Shown piece by piece: positions 1-8,632 of a stretch of DNA of 64,000 bases (positions are counted from its first letter, which is position 1; each line of letters starts with the position of its first letter). Source of the DNA: CAJQQK01 sp963696075 (lineage in GTDB: Bacteria; Pseudomonadota; Alphaproteobacteria; Rhizobiales; Hyphomicrobiaceae); the NCBI GenBank assembly GCA_963696075.1, contig CAVOJD010000006.1:62001-126000 (forward strand), written 5' to 3'. The notes below the pieces were generated by a model. It worked only from the letters and a program-made list of their open reading frames with translations, was not told the origin of the DNA and did not search any database. Position numbers and translations under genes: made by a program.

Positions 1-288
1 CTGGAAGAGGGGCGGAAGGCGGCGGAACTGTGCGCGCTCAATCTCCTGTTTCATCTGCGCACCGCGTGTGGCGGTGATCTCAATCGCGTGGTCTCCGTCG
101 TGCGCGTCGGCGGTTTCGTGAACTGCCGGTTCGGGTTCGACAAGTCACCGGCTGCCATCAACGGCGCCTCGGACCTCTTCATTGCGGTGTTCGGCGATGC
201 CGGTCGCCATGCCCGCACCGCGGTCGGTGTCGCCGGGCTGCCGGCCAATGCATCCGTTGAAGTGGACGCTGTTTTCAAGGTCAGATGA
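1..288 (+). CDS. RidA/YjgF-family protein, C-terminal part (5' end outside window)
   Basis: The reading frame is open from the first base of the window and stops at 288, giving 95 residues. The text FDKSPAAINGASDLFIAVFG followed by GRHARTAVGVAGLP and VEVDAVFKV is typical of the C-terminal half of RidA/YjgF/UK114-like proteins. These trimeric cytosolic enzymes hydrolyse reactive enamine/imine intermediates such as 2-aminoacrylate. The conserved Arg of GRHAR and the Glu near the end (SVEVDAVF) fit the family. The gene converges on an amidase and lies in a nitrogen-compound catabolic region, so a role in clearing deamination intermediates is plausible but inferred. The N-terminus is not visible, so the subfamily cannot be fixed. 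Confidence 0.85.
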   Translation: MEEGRKAAELCALNLLFHLRTACGGDLNRVVSVVRVGGFVNCRFGFDKSPAAINGASDLFIAVFGDAGRHARTAVGVAGLPANASVEVDAVFKVR

Positions 289-307
289 GGTTGGCGGCCA
301 TCGCCCG

Positions 308-1576
308 TCAGTCCGTGCCGGTCCCAAGTGCCGGCCGCGCGATGATTGGCAACGCGCCGGCCAGAGCCGCAGAGTGAGCGATCAACCGGCGGTCGGTGTC
401 GGGCGCAGCCGCAAACATCATGGCAAGCGGCAGGCCATGGGGATCGAGGCCGATCGGCGCGCAGGTCAACGGACCGCCGAGTGCGGTCCAGGGGCTGAGA
501 TAGGATTGGTCGCCGGTCTGGGTCAGATCGCGCGGCGCACCACCCGGCACCGGATGGGCCAGCACGAGATCGATGCCGGCCAGAGCCTCCCAGAACAGCG
601 CGCGCGCGTCGACGAGACGGGCACTTGCCTTGCGATAGGCGTCAGGCTCGATGCGCGCCCCCTCATCGAGGGCAGCAGAAATCTTCGGCTGAAGCCCATG
701 CCGCGATCCGCCCAGAAACGCCGTTAAATCGCGGGCTGCCTCGAACAGCATGATCGTGCGATGGAGATCGAGAAGCTCCTTGAAGGATACCGGCGAGGGC
801 CGCCGGGTAATGGTGTGGCCCATCGCAGCGAACCGGGCGGCGGCGGCATCGAACGCGGCCACCTGATCCTCCTGTGGTGATTGTTCCGGAACCTCCAATA
901 TTGCGATCTCCAGGCGCTCTGCCGCCGCCGCTTGTGGCGCCGCGATGGTCCTCCTGAAGACGGTCTCAAGCACCGGGAAGACAGTCTCGATCCACTCAAA
1001 CGACTGCGCAATCACGCCGACTTGATCGAACGACCGCGCAAGGGGCGCAACGCCATCGGTCGGCAGCAGGTCAAGACTGGGCTTATAGGCGGTGACCCCG
1101 CTGTAGCACGCCGGTCGAATGAGTGAGCCTGCGGTCTGCGTGCCCAGGGCAAGAGGCACGATGCCGGCGCCAACCACGGCGCCGGAACCGCTGCTGGAAC
1201 CGCCAGGCGTGTGTCGGGGGTCATAGGGGTTGCGTGAAATCGTCGGATCGATGAAGGCGAATTCGGTTGTCCGGGTCTTGCCGATAGGAACGGCGCCGGC
1301 ATCGCGCAGCGCGGCCACAACGGCGGCATCGCGCTCGGCCGGCCCTGCCTCTGTAAACCGCCGGCTGCCATAGCGCGTCGGCTGGCCTGCGACATCGATG
1401 ATGTCCTTGACGGCGACGGGCACGCCCTGAAGGCGGCCGACCGCGCTGGCCGTCTCCAGCGCCATCAAGTCCGCCTCGTCGGGGAGATGGGCCCAGGCCC
1501 CAATTCGCGGCTCCCAGGCATGTGCGTCTTCGAGTGCGCAAGCCACCTTGTCCGATCGCGTATCCGGCGCTGACAT
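308..1576 (-). CDS. Amidase signature family amidohydrolase
   Basis: A cytosolic amidase of 422 residues. The Ser-cisSer-Lys catalytic set of the amidase-signature family is visible: Lys57 in GVPVAVKDIIDV, the Gly/Ser-rich segment GGSSSGSG with Ser127-129, and the nucleophile Ser151 in GTQTAGSLIRPA. Family members (GatA, AtzE and other amidases) hydrolyse carboxamide bonds; the substrate cannot be read from sequence. I start at the ATG at 1576 because GGAGA lies about 9 bases upstream. The open frame extends to 1660, but those extra residues do not look like family sequence. The gene runs opposite to the neighbouring TRAP operon and converges with the RidA-like gene. The neighbours suggest degradation of an imported amide or ureide, which is inference. 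Confidence 0.88.
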   Translation of the reverse strand: MSAPDTRSDKVACALEDAHAWEPRIGAWAHLPDEADLMALETASAVGRLQGVPVAVKDIIDVAGQPTRYGSRRFTEAGPAERDAAVVAALRDAGAVPIGKTRTTEFAFIDPTISRNPYDPRHTPGGSSSGSGAVVGAGIVPLALGTQTAGSLIRPACYSGVTAYKPSLDLLPTDGVAPLARSFDQVGVIAQSFEWIETVFPVLETVFRRTIAAPQAAAAERLEIAILEVPEQSPQEDQVAAFDAAAARFAAMGHTITRRPSPVSFKELLDLHRTIMLFEAARDLTAFLGGSRHGLQPKISAALDEGARIEPDAYRKASARLVDARALFWEALAGIDLVLAHPVPGGAPRDLTQTGDQSYLSPWTALGGPLTCAPIGLDPHGLPLAMMFAAAPDTDRRLIAHSAALAGALPIIARPALGTGTD

Positions 1577-1818
1577 TGTCTGCGTCTCCAACGGTTGCCG
1601 CCGCCGGGGCATCGATGCGGTTGCTATCGCGCCGCGGTCGTCGGGTTCAAACTGGCACAATTCTCGCTCTTAAGTAAACGCCTTCTTACTTATGAGGCTG
1701 GATCAGGTCTTTGAGGGTTCGTATTGCCCAAGCATTGGGCGAGCCGCAACCAATCTGCCTTGAAAACCGGCAGTGAGCAGGCATCAACCCCGCTCCGGAT
1801 GACGTTCCGGAGATGTCG

Positions 1819-2898
1819 ATGGAGAAGAAGATGCTGTTTTCGCGATTCTCACGACGCCCGTTGTTTGAGGGATCGAACGATAGATCCGCAAGTGTGGCGC
1901 GCGGCGCCTCCCGCGCGCTGCTGGCGGGTGCGTTCGCAACGGGCGCCTTGCTGCTTTCCGGCCTGGCCGGACAGTCCACAGCGGCCGAACTCAGGCTGCT
2001 GTCGAGTTTCAACTCGACCCAGAAGCCAACCTACGCGGTGCTTGAACGCTATCTCGAGAACGTCAAGGCGATTGGCGGCGAAGCGGTCAAGATCAAGATC
2101 AGCGGCCCGGAAGTCGTCCCGATCTTCGAACAGCTCCAGCCGGTCGCGTCCGGTGTTTTCGACATGCTCTACACCCACCCCGTGTTTCACGCAGGCGAAG
2201 GCGGCCTTGCCCTGACGGTGGACGCAATCGACATCGACCCGATCGCGCGTCGCAAGGCGGGCGTGTGGGAGTATGTCGACACGTTCTACCAGAAAAAGCA
2301 TGGCCTCAAGCTGGTCGCGATGATGAGCACGAGCATGTCCGGCTACCACCTCTTCACCAAGGAGCCGCTGTCTGAGGCAGGCGACCTTAGCGGGCGCAAG
2401 GTGCGCGGCACGCCGACGTACCATGGCGTCATTCGTGCACTCGGTGCGGAGCCCGTCGTGCTGCCGGGGTCCGAGATCTATTCCGCGCTCCAGAAGGGCA
2501 TCGTGGACGGCGCTGGCTGGCCGGCCGCCGGCATGGTGTCGATGAAGCACTACGAAGTGGCGGCCTATCGCCTGCGCCCGACGTTCGGCGTTGCGACACA
2601 GCCCGTCTTCATCAACATGGCCGCCTGGGAGAAGCTCAGCGAAGCCGAGCAGAAGATTCTGCTCGAAGCCGGCGAGAAGACGGAACTCGAGATGCCCTGG
2701 CTCGGCAACGCCATCCAGAATGAAGAGGACGCGAAACTCAACGAACTCGGCGTCAAGGTCATCCAGCTTTCTCCGGAGATGGCAACCAAAGTGCAGGATG
2801 CATTCATGGAAAGCATCTGGGAACTTGGCACGAAGTGCTGCCAGGACGCCGCCGCTGAACTTCGCGCGATCGCGAAGAAGGCTGGCCTGACGAAATAG
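1819..2898 (+). CDS. dctP: TRAP transporter periplasmic substrate-binding protein (DctP family)
   Basis: A solute receptor of a tripartite ATP-independent periplasmic transporter. An N-terminal signal sequence is visible (basic start, then the hydrophobic run ALLAGAFATGALLLSGLAG and cleavage near TAAEL). The mature part has the DctP/7-fold pattern, including the conserved segment LSGRKVRGTPTYHGVIRALG that holds the substrate-carboxylate arginine, and DGAGWPAAGM. Possible starts are ATG at 1813, 1819 and 1831. GGAG at 1809-1812 suits 1819 and GGAGAAG at 1821 suits 1831; 1813 is too close to either. It is followed by dctQ and dctM in the same direction, with a strong hairpin in between. The ligand is probably a carboxylate or carbamoyl compound given the downstream hydrolase, but that is a guess. 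Confidence 0.93.
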   Translation: MEKKMLFSRFSRRPLFEGSNDRSASVARGASRALLAGAFATGALLLSGLAGQSTAAELRLLSSFNSTQKPTYAVLERYLENVKAIGGEAVKIKISGPEVVPIFEQLQPVASGVFDMLYTHPVFHAGEGGLALTVDAIDIDPIARRKAGVWEYVDTFYQKKHGLKLVAMMSTSMSGYHLFTKEPLSEAGDLSGRKVRGTPTYHGVIRALGAEPVVLPGSEIYSALQKGIVDGAGWPAAGMVSMKHYEVAAYRLRPTFGVATQPVFINMAAWEKLSEAEQKILLEAGEKTELEMPWLGNAIQNEEDAKLNELGVKVIQLSPEMATKVQDAFMESIWELGTKCCQDAAAELRAIAKKAGLTK

Positions 2899-2905
2899 AC
2901 GGCGT

Positions 2906-2938
2906 GGCGCTGGTCCGCTCGGTCGGTGGACCAGCGCC
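2906..2938 (+). promoter_or_regulatory. Perfect 11-bp mRNA hairpin between dctP and dctQ
   Basis: GGCGCTGGTCC at 2906-2916 is the exact complement of GGACCAGCGCC at 2928-2938, with an 11-base loop. No T-run follows, so it is not a standard rho-independent terminator. A hairpin after the binding-protein gene of a transporter operon commonly protects the upstream mRNA from 3' exonucleases, giving more receptor than membrane subunits. That role here is inferred from position. Confidence 0.6.
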
Positions 2939-2974
2939 CACCATCTTCCATCATATGGGCACTCGGGGAGGGTC

Positions 2975-3505
2975 GTGGTTGTGCTTCGCGGGTTTGAGCG
3001 CGCTCTTGCCGTAACGCGTGTGACCGGGGCTGCGCTGGCGGCTGCGGCGCTGGGCGTGATCGTTATCGCCTACAGCTATGAAGTCGTCGCCCGCTACTTC
3101 TTCGGTGCACCCACCTGGTGGTCAGCCGAACTGGTGTCCTATCTGCTGTGCATCATGACCTTCTCGATGATGCCCTTCGTCACCGCCACCCGCGGTCACG
3201 TCGCCGTCACGATCCTGCTCGACGCGCTGCCGCCGCGATGGGGTGACATCGCCACACGGGCGATCGCGGCGCTAGGGGCTGCGGCATGTGCCGCCGTTGC
3301 CTATTTCGCCTTCGATGAGACCAGCCGGCAGTTTGTGCGCGGCATCCAGATGATGGCCGCGCACCCGATCCCGAAATGGTGGATCTCGATATGGATCGTC
3401 ATCGGATTTTCGCTGTCAGCCCTTGAGTTTCTCAGACTGGCCATCGTCGCGGACGCAGCAAAGGGTGCAGCAAAGGGTGACGTAAACCGCGAGGGCGATA
3501 GCTGA
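2975..3505 (+). CDS. dctQ: TRAP transporter small permease (DctQ family)
   Basis: A 176-residue inner-membrane protein with four predicted hydrophobic segments, the size and layout of DctQ subunits. The first helix contains ALAAAALGVIVIAYSYEVVARYFF; the aromatic/Arg ending VxxRYFFGxP and the following WWSAELVSYLL are characteristic of the family. The start is GTG at 2975 or GTG at 2981; GGGGAGGG at 2965-2972 fits either. The gene sits between dctP and dctM and stops two bases before the dctM ATG, so translational coupling is likely. DctQ bridges the receptor and the large permease. Confidence 0.92.
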   Translation: MVVLRGFERALAVTRVTGAALAAAALGVIVIAYSYEVVARYFFGAPTWWSAELVSYLLCIMTFSMMPFVTATRGHVAVTILLDALPPRWGDIATRAIAALGAAACAAVAYFAFDETSRQFVRGIQMMAAHPIPKWWISIWIVIGFSLSALEFLRLAIVADAAKGAAKGDVNREGDS

Positions 3506-3507
3506 TC

Positions 3508-4818
3508 ATGGAATGGTGGCTCGTCCTCACGGTCCTCGGCACGCTGTTGCTGGCCTTGTTCTTCACCGGCATGCCGATCTTTCTGGCGTTCCTCGCGATC
3601 AATGTCGGCGGCGTCCTTGTCTTCCTGGGCCCGGGCGCGTTTGGCATGTTGGTCAATTCCGTCTTCTCGACGACGACCACGGGCACGCTCACGGCGATCC
3701 CGCTTTTTGTCCTGATGGGCGAGATCCTGTTTCGGTCGGGATCAACGACGGTACTCTTCGAGGCGATCGACCGCCTGATCGGGAAGATCGCCGGGCGGCA
3801 GTACGCGCTGGCGATGGTTCTATCGACCGTCTTTGGCGCCCTTTCCGGATCCAACATGGCCGTCGCCGCGATGATGGGGCGCACGATTTATCCCGGCATG
3901 ATCGCCCGCGGGTACGACGAGAAACTCTCGATCGGCGTGATACTCGCCGGCGCCAGCCTCGCACCGATCATTCCGCCAAGCGTGCTCGCGATCATCATCG
4001 CAACGCTGGCGAATGTCTCTGTTGCCGGGCTTCTCGTGGCCGGCATCGTGCCGGGCCTTATCCTCTCCGCCATGTTCCTTGGCTACGCGCTGATCCGATG
4101 CGCATTCAACCCCGCGCTTGCGCCACAGGCAGCCCGCGAGGAAACCGCAGGCCCGCAGCGCTCCCTCGCGGTTCTCCTGCTCAGGTGCCTGCCGTTCGCG
4201 ATCATCATCTTCTCGGTGATGGGACTGATCCTGGCCGGCGTCGCCACGCCATCGGAGTCCGCTGCGACCGGTGTCGTCGGCGCAGTCGTCACCGCGGCAA
4301 TCTTCCGCCAGTTGTCTCTCACGCTGCTCTGGGACAGCCTCAAGCAGTCAGCCTACATCGCCAGCATGATCCTGCTGATCATGGCCTCGTCGACAATGTT
4401 TTCGCAGCTTCTGGCTTTCAGCGGCGCCACCAGCAATCTCGCGTCGATCGTGACACAAAGCGACCTGGAGCCTGTGTTCATCTTTCTGTTGATGATGGTG
4501 ATCGTGTTCGTCTTCTGCATGTTCATCGACCAGGTCGCCTTGATGCTTGTCGTCATTCCGATCTATCTGCCGATCGTGGAGGCCCTCGCGTTCGATCCGA
4601 TCTGGTTCTGGTTGTTGATGTTGTTGAACGTGACCATCGGCGGCATGACGCCGCCGTTTGGCTACGCCTTGTTCGCGTTCAAGGGCGTCGCGCCGAATAC
4701 CGATCTGAAGACCATCATCGCCTCGACATACCCGTTCATCGTGCTGTTCCTCATCGGAATGGCCATCATCTACGCGTTCCCCCAGACAGCGACGTTCCTG
4801 CCCGCCCAGTTGTCATGA
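3508..4818 (+). CDS. dctM: TRAP transporter large permease (DctM family)
   Basis: A 436-residue integral membrane protein with about 12 hydrophobic segments. It is the ion-coupled translocation subunit of the TRAP system. Family signatures are visible: FTGMPIFLAFLAINVGG near the N-terminus, GALSGSNMAVAAMMG, GASLAPIIPPSVLAIIIA with its re-entrant Pro-Pro, and GGMTPPFGYALF near the C-terminus. Length is normal for the family. It begins two bases after dctQ ends, completing dctPQM. The downstream nitrilase-superfamily gene starts 113 bases later on the same strand and could be co-transcribed. Confidence 0.94.
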   Translation: MEWWLVLTVLGTLLLALFFTGMPIFLAFLAINVGGVLVFLGPGAFGMLVNSVFSTTTTGTLTAIPLFVLMGEILFRSGSTTVLFEAIDRLIGKIAGRQYALAMVLSTVFGALSGSNMAVAAMMGRTIYPGMIARGYDEKLSIGVILAGASLAPIIPPSVLAIIIATLANVSVAGLLVAGIVPGLILSAMFLGYALIRCAFNPALAPQAAREETAGPQRSLAVLLLRCLPFAIIIFSVMGLILAGVATPSESAATGVVGAVVTAAIFRQLSLTLLWDSLKQSAYIASMILLIMASSTMFSQLLAFSGATSNLASIVTQSDLEPVFIFLLMMVIVFVFCMFIDQVALMLVVIPIYLPIVEALAFDPIWFWLLMLLNVTIGGMTPPFGYALFAFKGVAPNTDLKTIIASTYPFIVLFLIGMAIIYAFPQTATFLPAQLS

Positions 4819-4931
4819 TGCGTCATCGATTGCGTCTGCGCTGGGATTTGGGTTTGATCGTTTTGCTGGCGAAGGCGTTTTCATCGTAGCATCGCCCGCA
4901 GGCGCTGATGGTGACCTTGGAGGAGTGAGAA

Positions 4932-5861
4932 ATGTCGCGAAAAATCATGATCGCAGCCGCTCAGATGGGCCCGATTCAGAAAGCGGAAACCCGTGCGGAA
5001 GTGATCGACCGCATGTGCGGCCTGCTGCGCGATGCTCATGCCAAGGGCGCCGAGTTCGTGGTGTTCCCGGAACTGGCGCTGACGACGTTTTTCCCGCGCT
5101 GGTATTATGAAGATATCGCCGAGGCAGATGGCTGGTTCGAAAGTGCGATGCCGAACCCGGTAACCGCCCCGCTCTTCGCGTGCGCCAAGTCCCTCGGCCT
5201 TGCCATGAGCTTCGGTTATGCCGAACTGACCCCCGACGGGCACCGCTTCAATACGTCCATCCTCGTCGATCCGGCAGGCAGCATCGTTGGCAAGTATCGC
5301 AAGGTCCACCTCCCCGGCCACGCTGACTATGATCCCGACAGGGCCCATCAACATCTCGAAAAGCGATACTTCGAACCCGGCGATCTCGGCTTCCCCGTGT
5401 GGCGCTTCATGGGCGGCATCTTCGGCATGATGATCTGCAACGACCGCCGCTGGCCGGAAGCCTACCGCGTCATGGGGCTCCAGGGCGTCGAGGTGATCAC
5501 GCTGGGCTTCAATACGCCGAGCGCTAACTCGCAGACCGAGGGCGAAGACACCGCGCAGCGGATCTTCCATCACAAGCTCTCGGTTCAGGCCGGCGCCTAC
5601 CAGAACTCTGCCTGGGTCGTCGCCGTTGCCAAGGCTGGCATCGAGGATGGCCACGCCTTGTTCGGCGCCAGTGTCATCGTCGACCCCAACGGGCTGATCG
5701 TCGCTGAGACAACGACGGAAGCCGACGAAGTCATCGTCCATCCCTGCGATCTCGACGCAACCGCGTTCGGAAAGAAAACCATCTTCGACTTCGACCGGCA
5801 CCGCCGCACCGAGCACTATGGGCGGATAACATCACAGACCGGCGCGATCCTGCCCGATTGA
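4932..5861 (+). CDS. N-carbamoyl-D-amino-acid-hydrolase-type C-N hydrolase (nitrilase superfamily)
   Basis: A cytosolic 309-residue hydrolase that removes the carbamoyl group (as CO2 and ammonia) from N-carbamoyl amino acids in the hydantoin pathway. The nitrilase-superfamily triad is present: Glu47 in VVFPELALTTFFPRW, Lys124 in KYRKVHLPGH and Cys169 in MMICNDRRWPEAYRVMGL. From memory of the Agrobacterium D-carbamoylase, the sequences around HLEKRYFEPGDLGFP and HHKLSVQAGAYQN match closely, and the length is about the same (near 304). The next gene is rutA and the upstream neighbour is a TRAP transporter. The enzyme could therefore act on a ureido acid released from a pyrimidine or hydantoin ring. 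Substrate and stereospecificity are inferred. Confidence 0.88.
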   Translation: MSRKIMIAAAQMGPIQKAETRAEVIDRMCGLLRDAHAKGAEFVVFPELALTTFFPRWYYEDIAEADGWFESAMPNPVTAPLFACAKSLGLAMSFGYAELTPDGHRFNTSILVDPAGSIVGKYRKVHLPGHADYDPDRAHQHLEKRYFEPGDLGFPVWRFMGGIFGMMICNDRRWPEAYRVMGLQGVEVITLGFNTPSANSQTEGEDTAQRIFHHKLSVQAGAYQNSAWVVAVAKAGIEDGHALFGASVIVDPNGLIVAETTTEADEVIVHPCDLDATAFGKKTIFDFDRHRRTEHYGRITSQTGAILPD

Positions 5862-6129
5862 GCAAGCCGCGCGATCCGACCGCGGTTCTCCCCGATTGCC
5901 CAGTGAAGCGACAGGCACGGCCGCGGTTGCCGGTTTTTCAGGCTTGAACTCTCAGGCCTCTCCGCGCGACCCTGAAGGCGAGAAAGTCGTTTCTCTTCGG
6001 GAGCGTGATCGAGTGAGGGCCAACCAGTCCGCCAAGGCGGAACGGGCCTGGCGCTTCTCCAAAGCAAACACGCTCTGGCCCTGAAACGCCGACACGCCGC
6101 CGATGCGCGGCCTCAAAGGGAGTGGCACG

Positions 6130-7212
6130 ATGAAACTCGGTGTCTTCATACCGATCGGCAACAACGGTTGGCTGATATCCACCACCTCGCCGCAATACAT
6201 GCCGTCCTTCGAACTCAACAAGACCATCGTCGAAAAGGCTGAAAAATTCGATTTCGATTTCGCCCTGTCGATGATCAAGCTGCACGGCTTCGGCGGGCCG
6301 TCGCAGTTCTGGGACCATAACCTCGAATCATTCACGCTGATGGCAGGCCTCGCCGCCGTAACGAAGCGGATCGACCTGTTCGCGACCTGCGCCGTCTTGA
6401 CGATGCCGCCGGCAATTACCGCCCGCATGGCCGTCACGATCGATAGCATCGCGCCCGGGCGCTTCGGCGTGAACATCATCTCCGGCTGGCAGCGCCGCGA
6501 ATATACGCAGATGGGACTCTGGCCGGGGGCCGAGCACTATAAGCGGCGCTATGATTATTGCGCCGAGTACGTGACCATCATGAAGGAGCTCTGGGAGACG
6601 GGCCACTCCGACCTCAAGGGCGACTTCTTCACGATGGACGACTGCCGCTTGAGCCCGTTGCCGTCCGCGCCGGTCAAGATCATCTGTGCCGCGCAAAGTG
6701 ATGCCGGCACGCGCTATGCCGCCCAGCACGCCGACTATAACTTCTGCGCAAGCTTCGGCCTGAACAAGCCGACCGCCATTGCACCGAGTGTGGCTCGGCT
6801 GGTCAAGGCGACGGAGGAGACCGGGCGCAAGTGCGGCGCCTTGATCCTGACCATGGTCATCGCGGACGAAACCGATGAAGCGGCCATGGCAAAGTGGGAA
6901 CACTACGTCGCAGGCACCGACGTGGAGGCGATTGCCTATCGCGATGCGCAGGCGCGCGATGACCCGAGCCAGGACAAATACTCGATGCCGAACCGCCGTT
7001 CGATCGAGGGCACGGACAAGCTCCCGACGAACCAGGGCGTCCTGTGCGGCTCCTATGAAACGGTCGCGCGGATGCTGGACGAGATGGCCGAGGTCCCGGG
7101 CGTCGAGGGCGTCATGCTGACCTTCGATGACTTCGTCATCGGAATGGAGCAGTTCGGGACCCGCATTCTGCCCCTGATGCGCTGCCGCGAAAAGGTCCAG
7201 GCTGTCGCCTGA
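6130..7212 (+). CDS. rutA: Pyrimidine monooxygenase RutA (flavin-dependent, LLM class)
   Basis: A flavin-dependent oxygenase of 360 residues that opens the uracil ring to ureidoacrylate in the Rut pathway. The N-terminal text KLGVFIPIGNNGWLIST, then QYMPSFELNK, FDFALSMIKLHGFGG and FWDHNLESFTLMAGLAAVT, follows E. coli RutA nearly residue for residue. GRFGVNIISGWQRREYTQMG also matches. The ATG at 6130 is chosen because AAAGGGAG lies 7 bases upstream; the open frame begins at 6103 without a ribosome-binding site. The usual partners rutB, rutD, rutE and rutF are not beside it. Instead a carbamoyl-amino-acid-type hydrolase precedes it, and a RidA-family gene (RutC belongs to that family) lies at the left edge. 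Confidence 0.93.
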   Translation: MKLGVFIPIGNNGWLISTTSPQYMPSFELNKTIVEKAEKFDFDFALSMIKLHGFGGPSQFWDHNLESFTLMAGLAAVTKRIDLFATCAVLTMPPAITARMAVTIDSIAPGRFGVNIISGWQRREYTQMGLWPGAEHYKRRYDYCAEYVTIMKELWETGHSDLKGDFFTMDDCRLSPLPSAPVKIICAAQSDAGTRYAAQHADYNFCASFGLNKPTAIAPSVARLVKATEETGRKCGALILTMVIADETDEAAMAKWEHYVAGTDVEAIAYRDAQARDDPSQDKYSMPNRRSIEGTDKLPTNQGVLCGSYETVARMLDEMAEVPGVEGVMLTFDDFVIGMEQFGTRILPLMRCREKVQAVA

Positions 7213-7275
7213 GCCAGGGCGGGGCACAGCTCCAAGATACTCTGGGCCGGGTTCCTGTCAGGAACCAGGCCTTCC

Positions 7276-7941
7276 CTATGTCGCGATGCGATGTTCGAGG
7301 CGGCCGGCAAGGCGAACCAGCGGCCACATGATCACCAGATAGAGCGCAGCCGCCATCACAATCGGCGTGGCGTTGTAGGTGACCGATCGCGCCATGTCGG
7401 CGGAATAGAGAAGCTCGGCAAATGAAACCACGCTCGCCAGCGCCGTCAGCTTCATGACTTCGAGCGTGTTCGAGGCAAGATCCGGCAGCACATTCCGCGC
7501 CGCCTGCGGGATGATGACGTGGGCCATCGTCTGGGTCGCGGTCAGCCCCGTTGCCCGGGCCGCATGCCACTGGCCCCGGCCGACACTTTCGATGCCGGCG
7601 CGGAATATTTCGCCATAGAAGCTCGACGTGTTCAGCGTAAACGCGATGACGACGGCGGCCAGCGGCGACAGGTTGATGCCGGCGAACGGCAGCGCCGAAT
7701 AGATGAAGATCAAGAGCACAAGCGGCGGAATGGCCCGAAAGAAGTCGACGTAGACCCGCATCGCGATGCGCCCGATCAGCGATCGGCTGAGCCCGGCAAC
7801 GGCAACGAGCAGCCCCGCGGCGGCCCCAAGCGGGATGACGATCGCGCAAAGCAGAAGCGTCATGCCAAGGCCGCGCAGCATCAGCGGCCAGGTCTGCAGC
7901 ATGATGTCGACGTTGAAGAACTGCTGAATGAGATCTTCCAT
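7276..7941 (-). CDS. Polar amino-acid ABC transporter permease (HisM/HisQ family)
   Basis: An inner-membrane permease of 221 residues with about five hydrophobic segments. The EAA loop is visible: GQWHAARATGLTATQTMAHV followed by IIPQAARNVLPDL. The family motif YVDFFRAIPPLVLLIFIYSALP is near the middle. I start at ATG 7941 (MEDLIQQFF); a longer frame to 8022 lies inside the upstream gene and is not needed. It begins one base after the stop of the other permease, so the pair is translationally coupled. Together with the ATPase and the binding protein it forms a four-gene leftward operon in the order binding protein, ATPase, permease, permease. The substrate is probably a polar amino acid or a related small nitrogen compound. 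Confidence 0.92.
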   Translation of the reverse strand: MEDLIQQFFNVDIMLQTWPLMLRGLGMTLLLCAIVIPLGAAAGLLVAVAGLSRSLIGRIAMRVYVDFFRAIPPLVLLIFIYSALPFAGINLSPLAAVVIAFTLNTSSFYGEIFRAGIESVGRGQWHAARATGLTATQTMAHVIIPQAARNVLPDLASNTLEVMKLTALASVVSFAELLYSADMARSVTYNATPIVMAAALYLVIMWPLVRLAGRLEHRIAT

Positions 7942-7942
7942 G

Positions 7943-8626
7943 TCAGGCCCTTTTCCACGCAAAGCGCGTCTCGATCCAGCGCCCGAGCACAACGACCGGC
8001 AGGAACAGGATGAGGTAGGCAAGCGCCCCGAGCGTCAGCGGTGTCGCGTTACCGGCGAACGACACCGCCGTCGTTGCCTGATTGAGGATCTCCGGCACGC
8101 CGATCACGGTGCCAAGCGCGGTATTCTTGACGATTGCGATGGTCCGGTTGGTGAGCGGCGGGATCGTGATCCGGATGGCCTGGGGCATGATGATGTAGAC
8201 GAGCGTCTGCGTCGCAGAAAGGCCGCTCGCGCGCGCTGCATCCCACTGGCCTTTGCGCACCGACGTGATGCCGGCCCAGAAGATCTCCTCGGCAAAAGCT
8301 GCAAGCGTCAAGGACAGGACCAGCCAGAGCACGGTGAAGCCGGAAAGCGAAATGCCGATGTTCGGCAGGCCGAAAAAGAACAGCAGCACGAGTACCAGCG
8401 GCGGCAGCGAGCGCATGATGTCGGCAAAGATGATGATCGGCCAGGAGAGGATGCGCAGCCTGTAGCTACGCAGGATGGCAAGCAGCAGGCCCAGAATAAT
8501 GCCCGTCACCACCACGGCGATACCGATCAGGAGCGTGACCAGCATGCCGCTCAGGATCAAAGGTGTGGTCTCGACGATAATCGGCCACTTGAAGAACGTG
8601 TCGAGGAAACGCTCGAAATTGCTCAA
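7943..8626 (-). CDS. Polar amino-acid ABC transporter permease (HisM/HisQ family), second subunit
   Basis: The second membrane subunit, 227 residues, paralogous to the gene that follows it. Family text includes FADIMRSLPPLVLVLLFFFG and the EAA-loop stretch KGQWDAARASGLSATQTLVY then IIMPQAIRITIPPL. The ATG at 8626 lies 6 bases beyond the end of the ATPase frame. Two different permeases suggest a heterodimeric channel, as in His/Gln/Glu-type importers. Nothing in this gene looks damaged, in contrast to the adjacent ATPase. Confidence 0.92.
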   Translation of the reverse strand: MSNFERFLDTFFKWPIIVETTPLILSGMLVTLLIGIAVVVTGIILGLLLAILRSYRLRILSWPIIIFADIMRSLPPLVLVLLFFFGLPNIGISLSGFTVLWLVLSLTLAAFAEEIFWAGITSVRKGQWDAARASGLSATQTLVYIIMPQAIRITIPPLTNRTIAIVKNTALGTVIGVPEILNQATTAVSFAGNATPLTLGALAYLILFLPVVVLGRWIETRFAWKRA

Positions 8627-8632
8627 CGTGCG

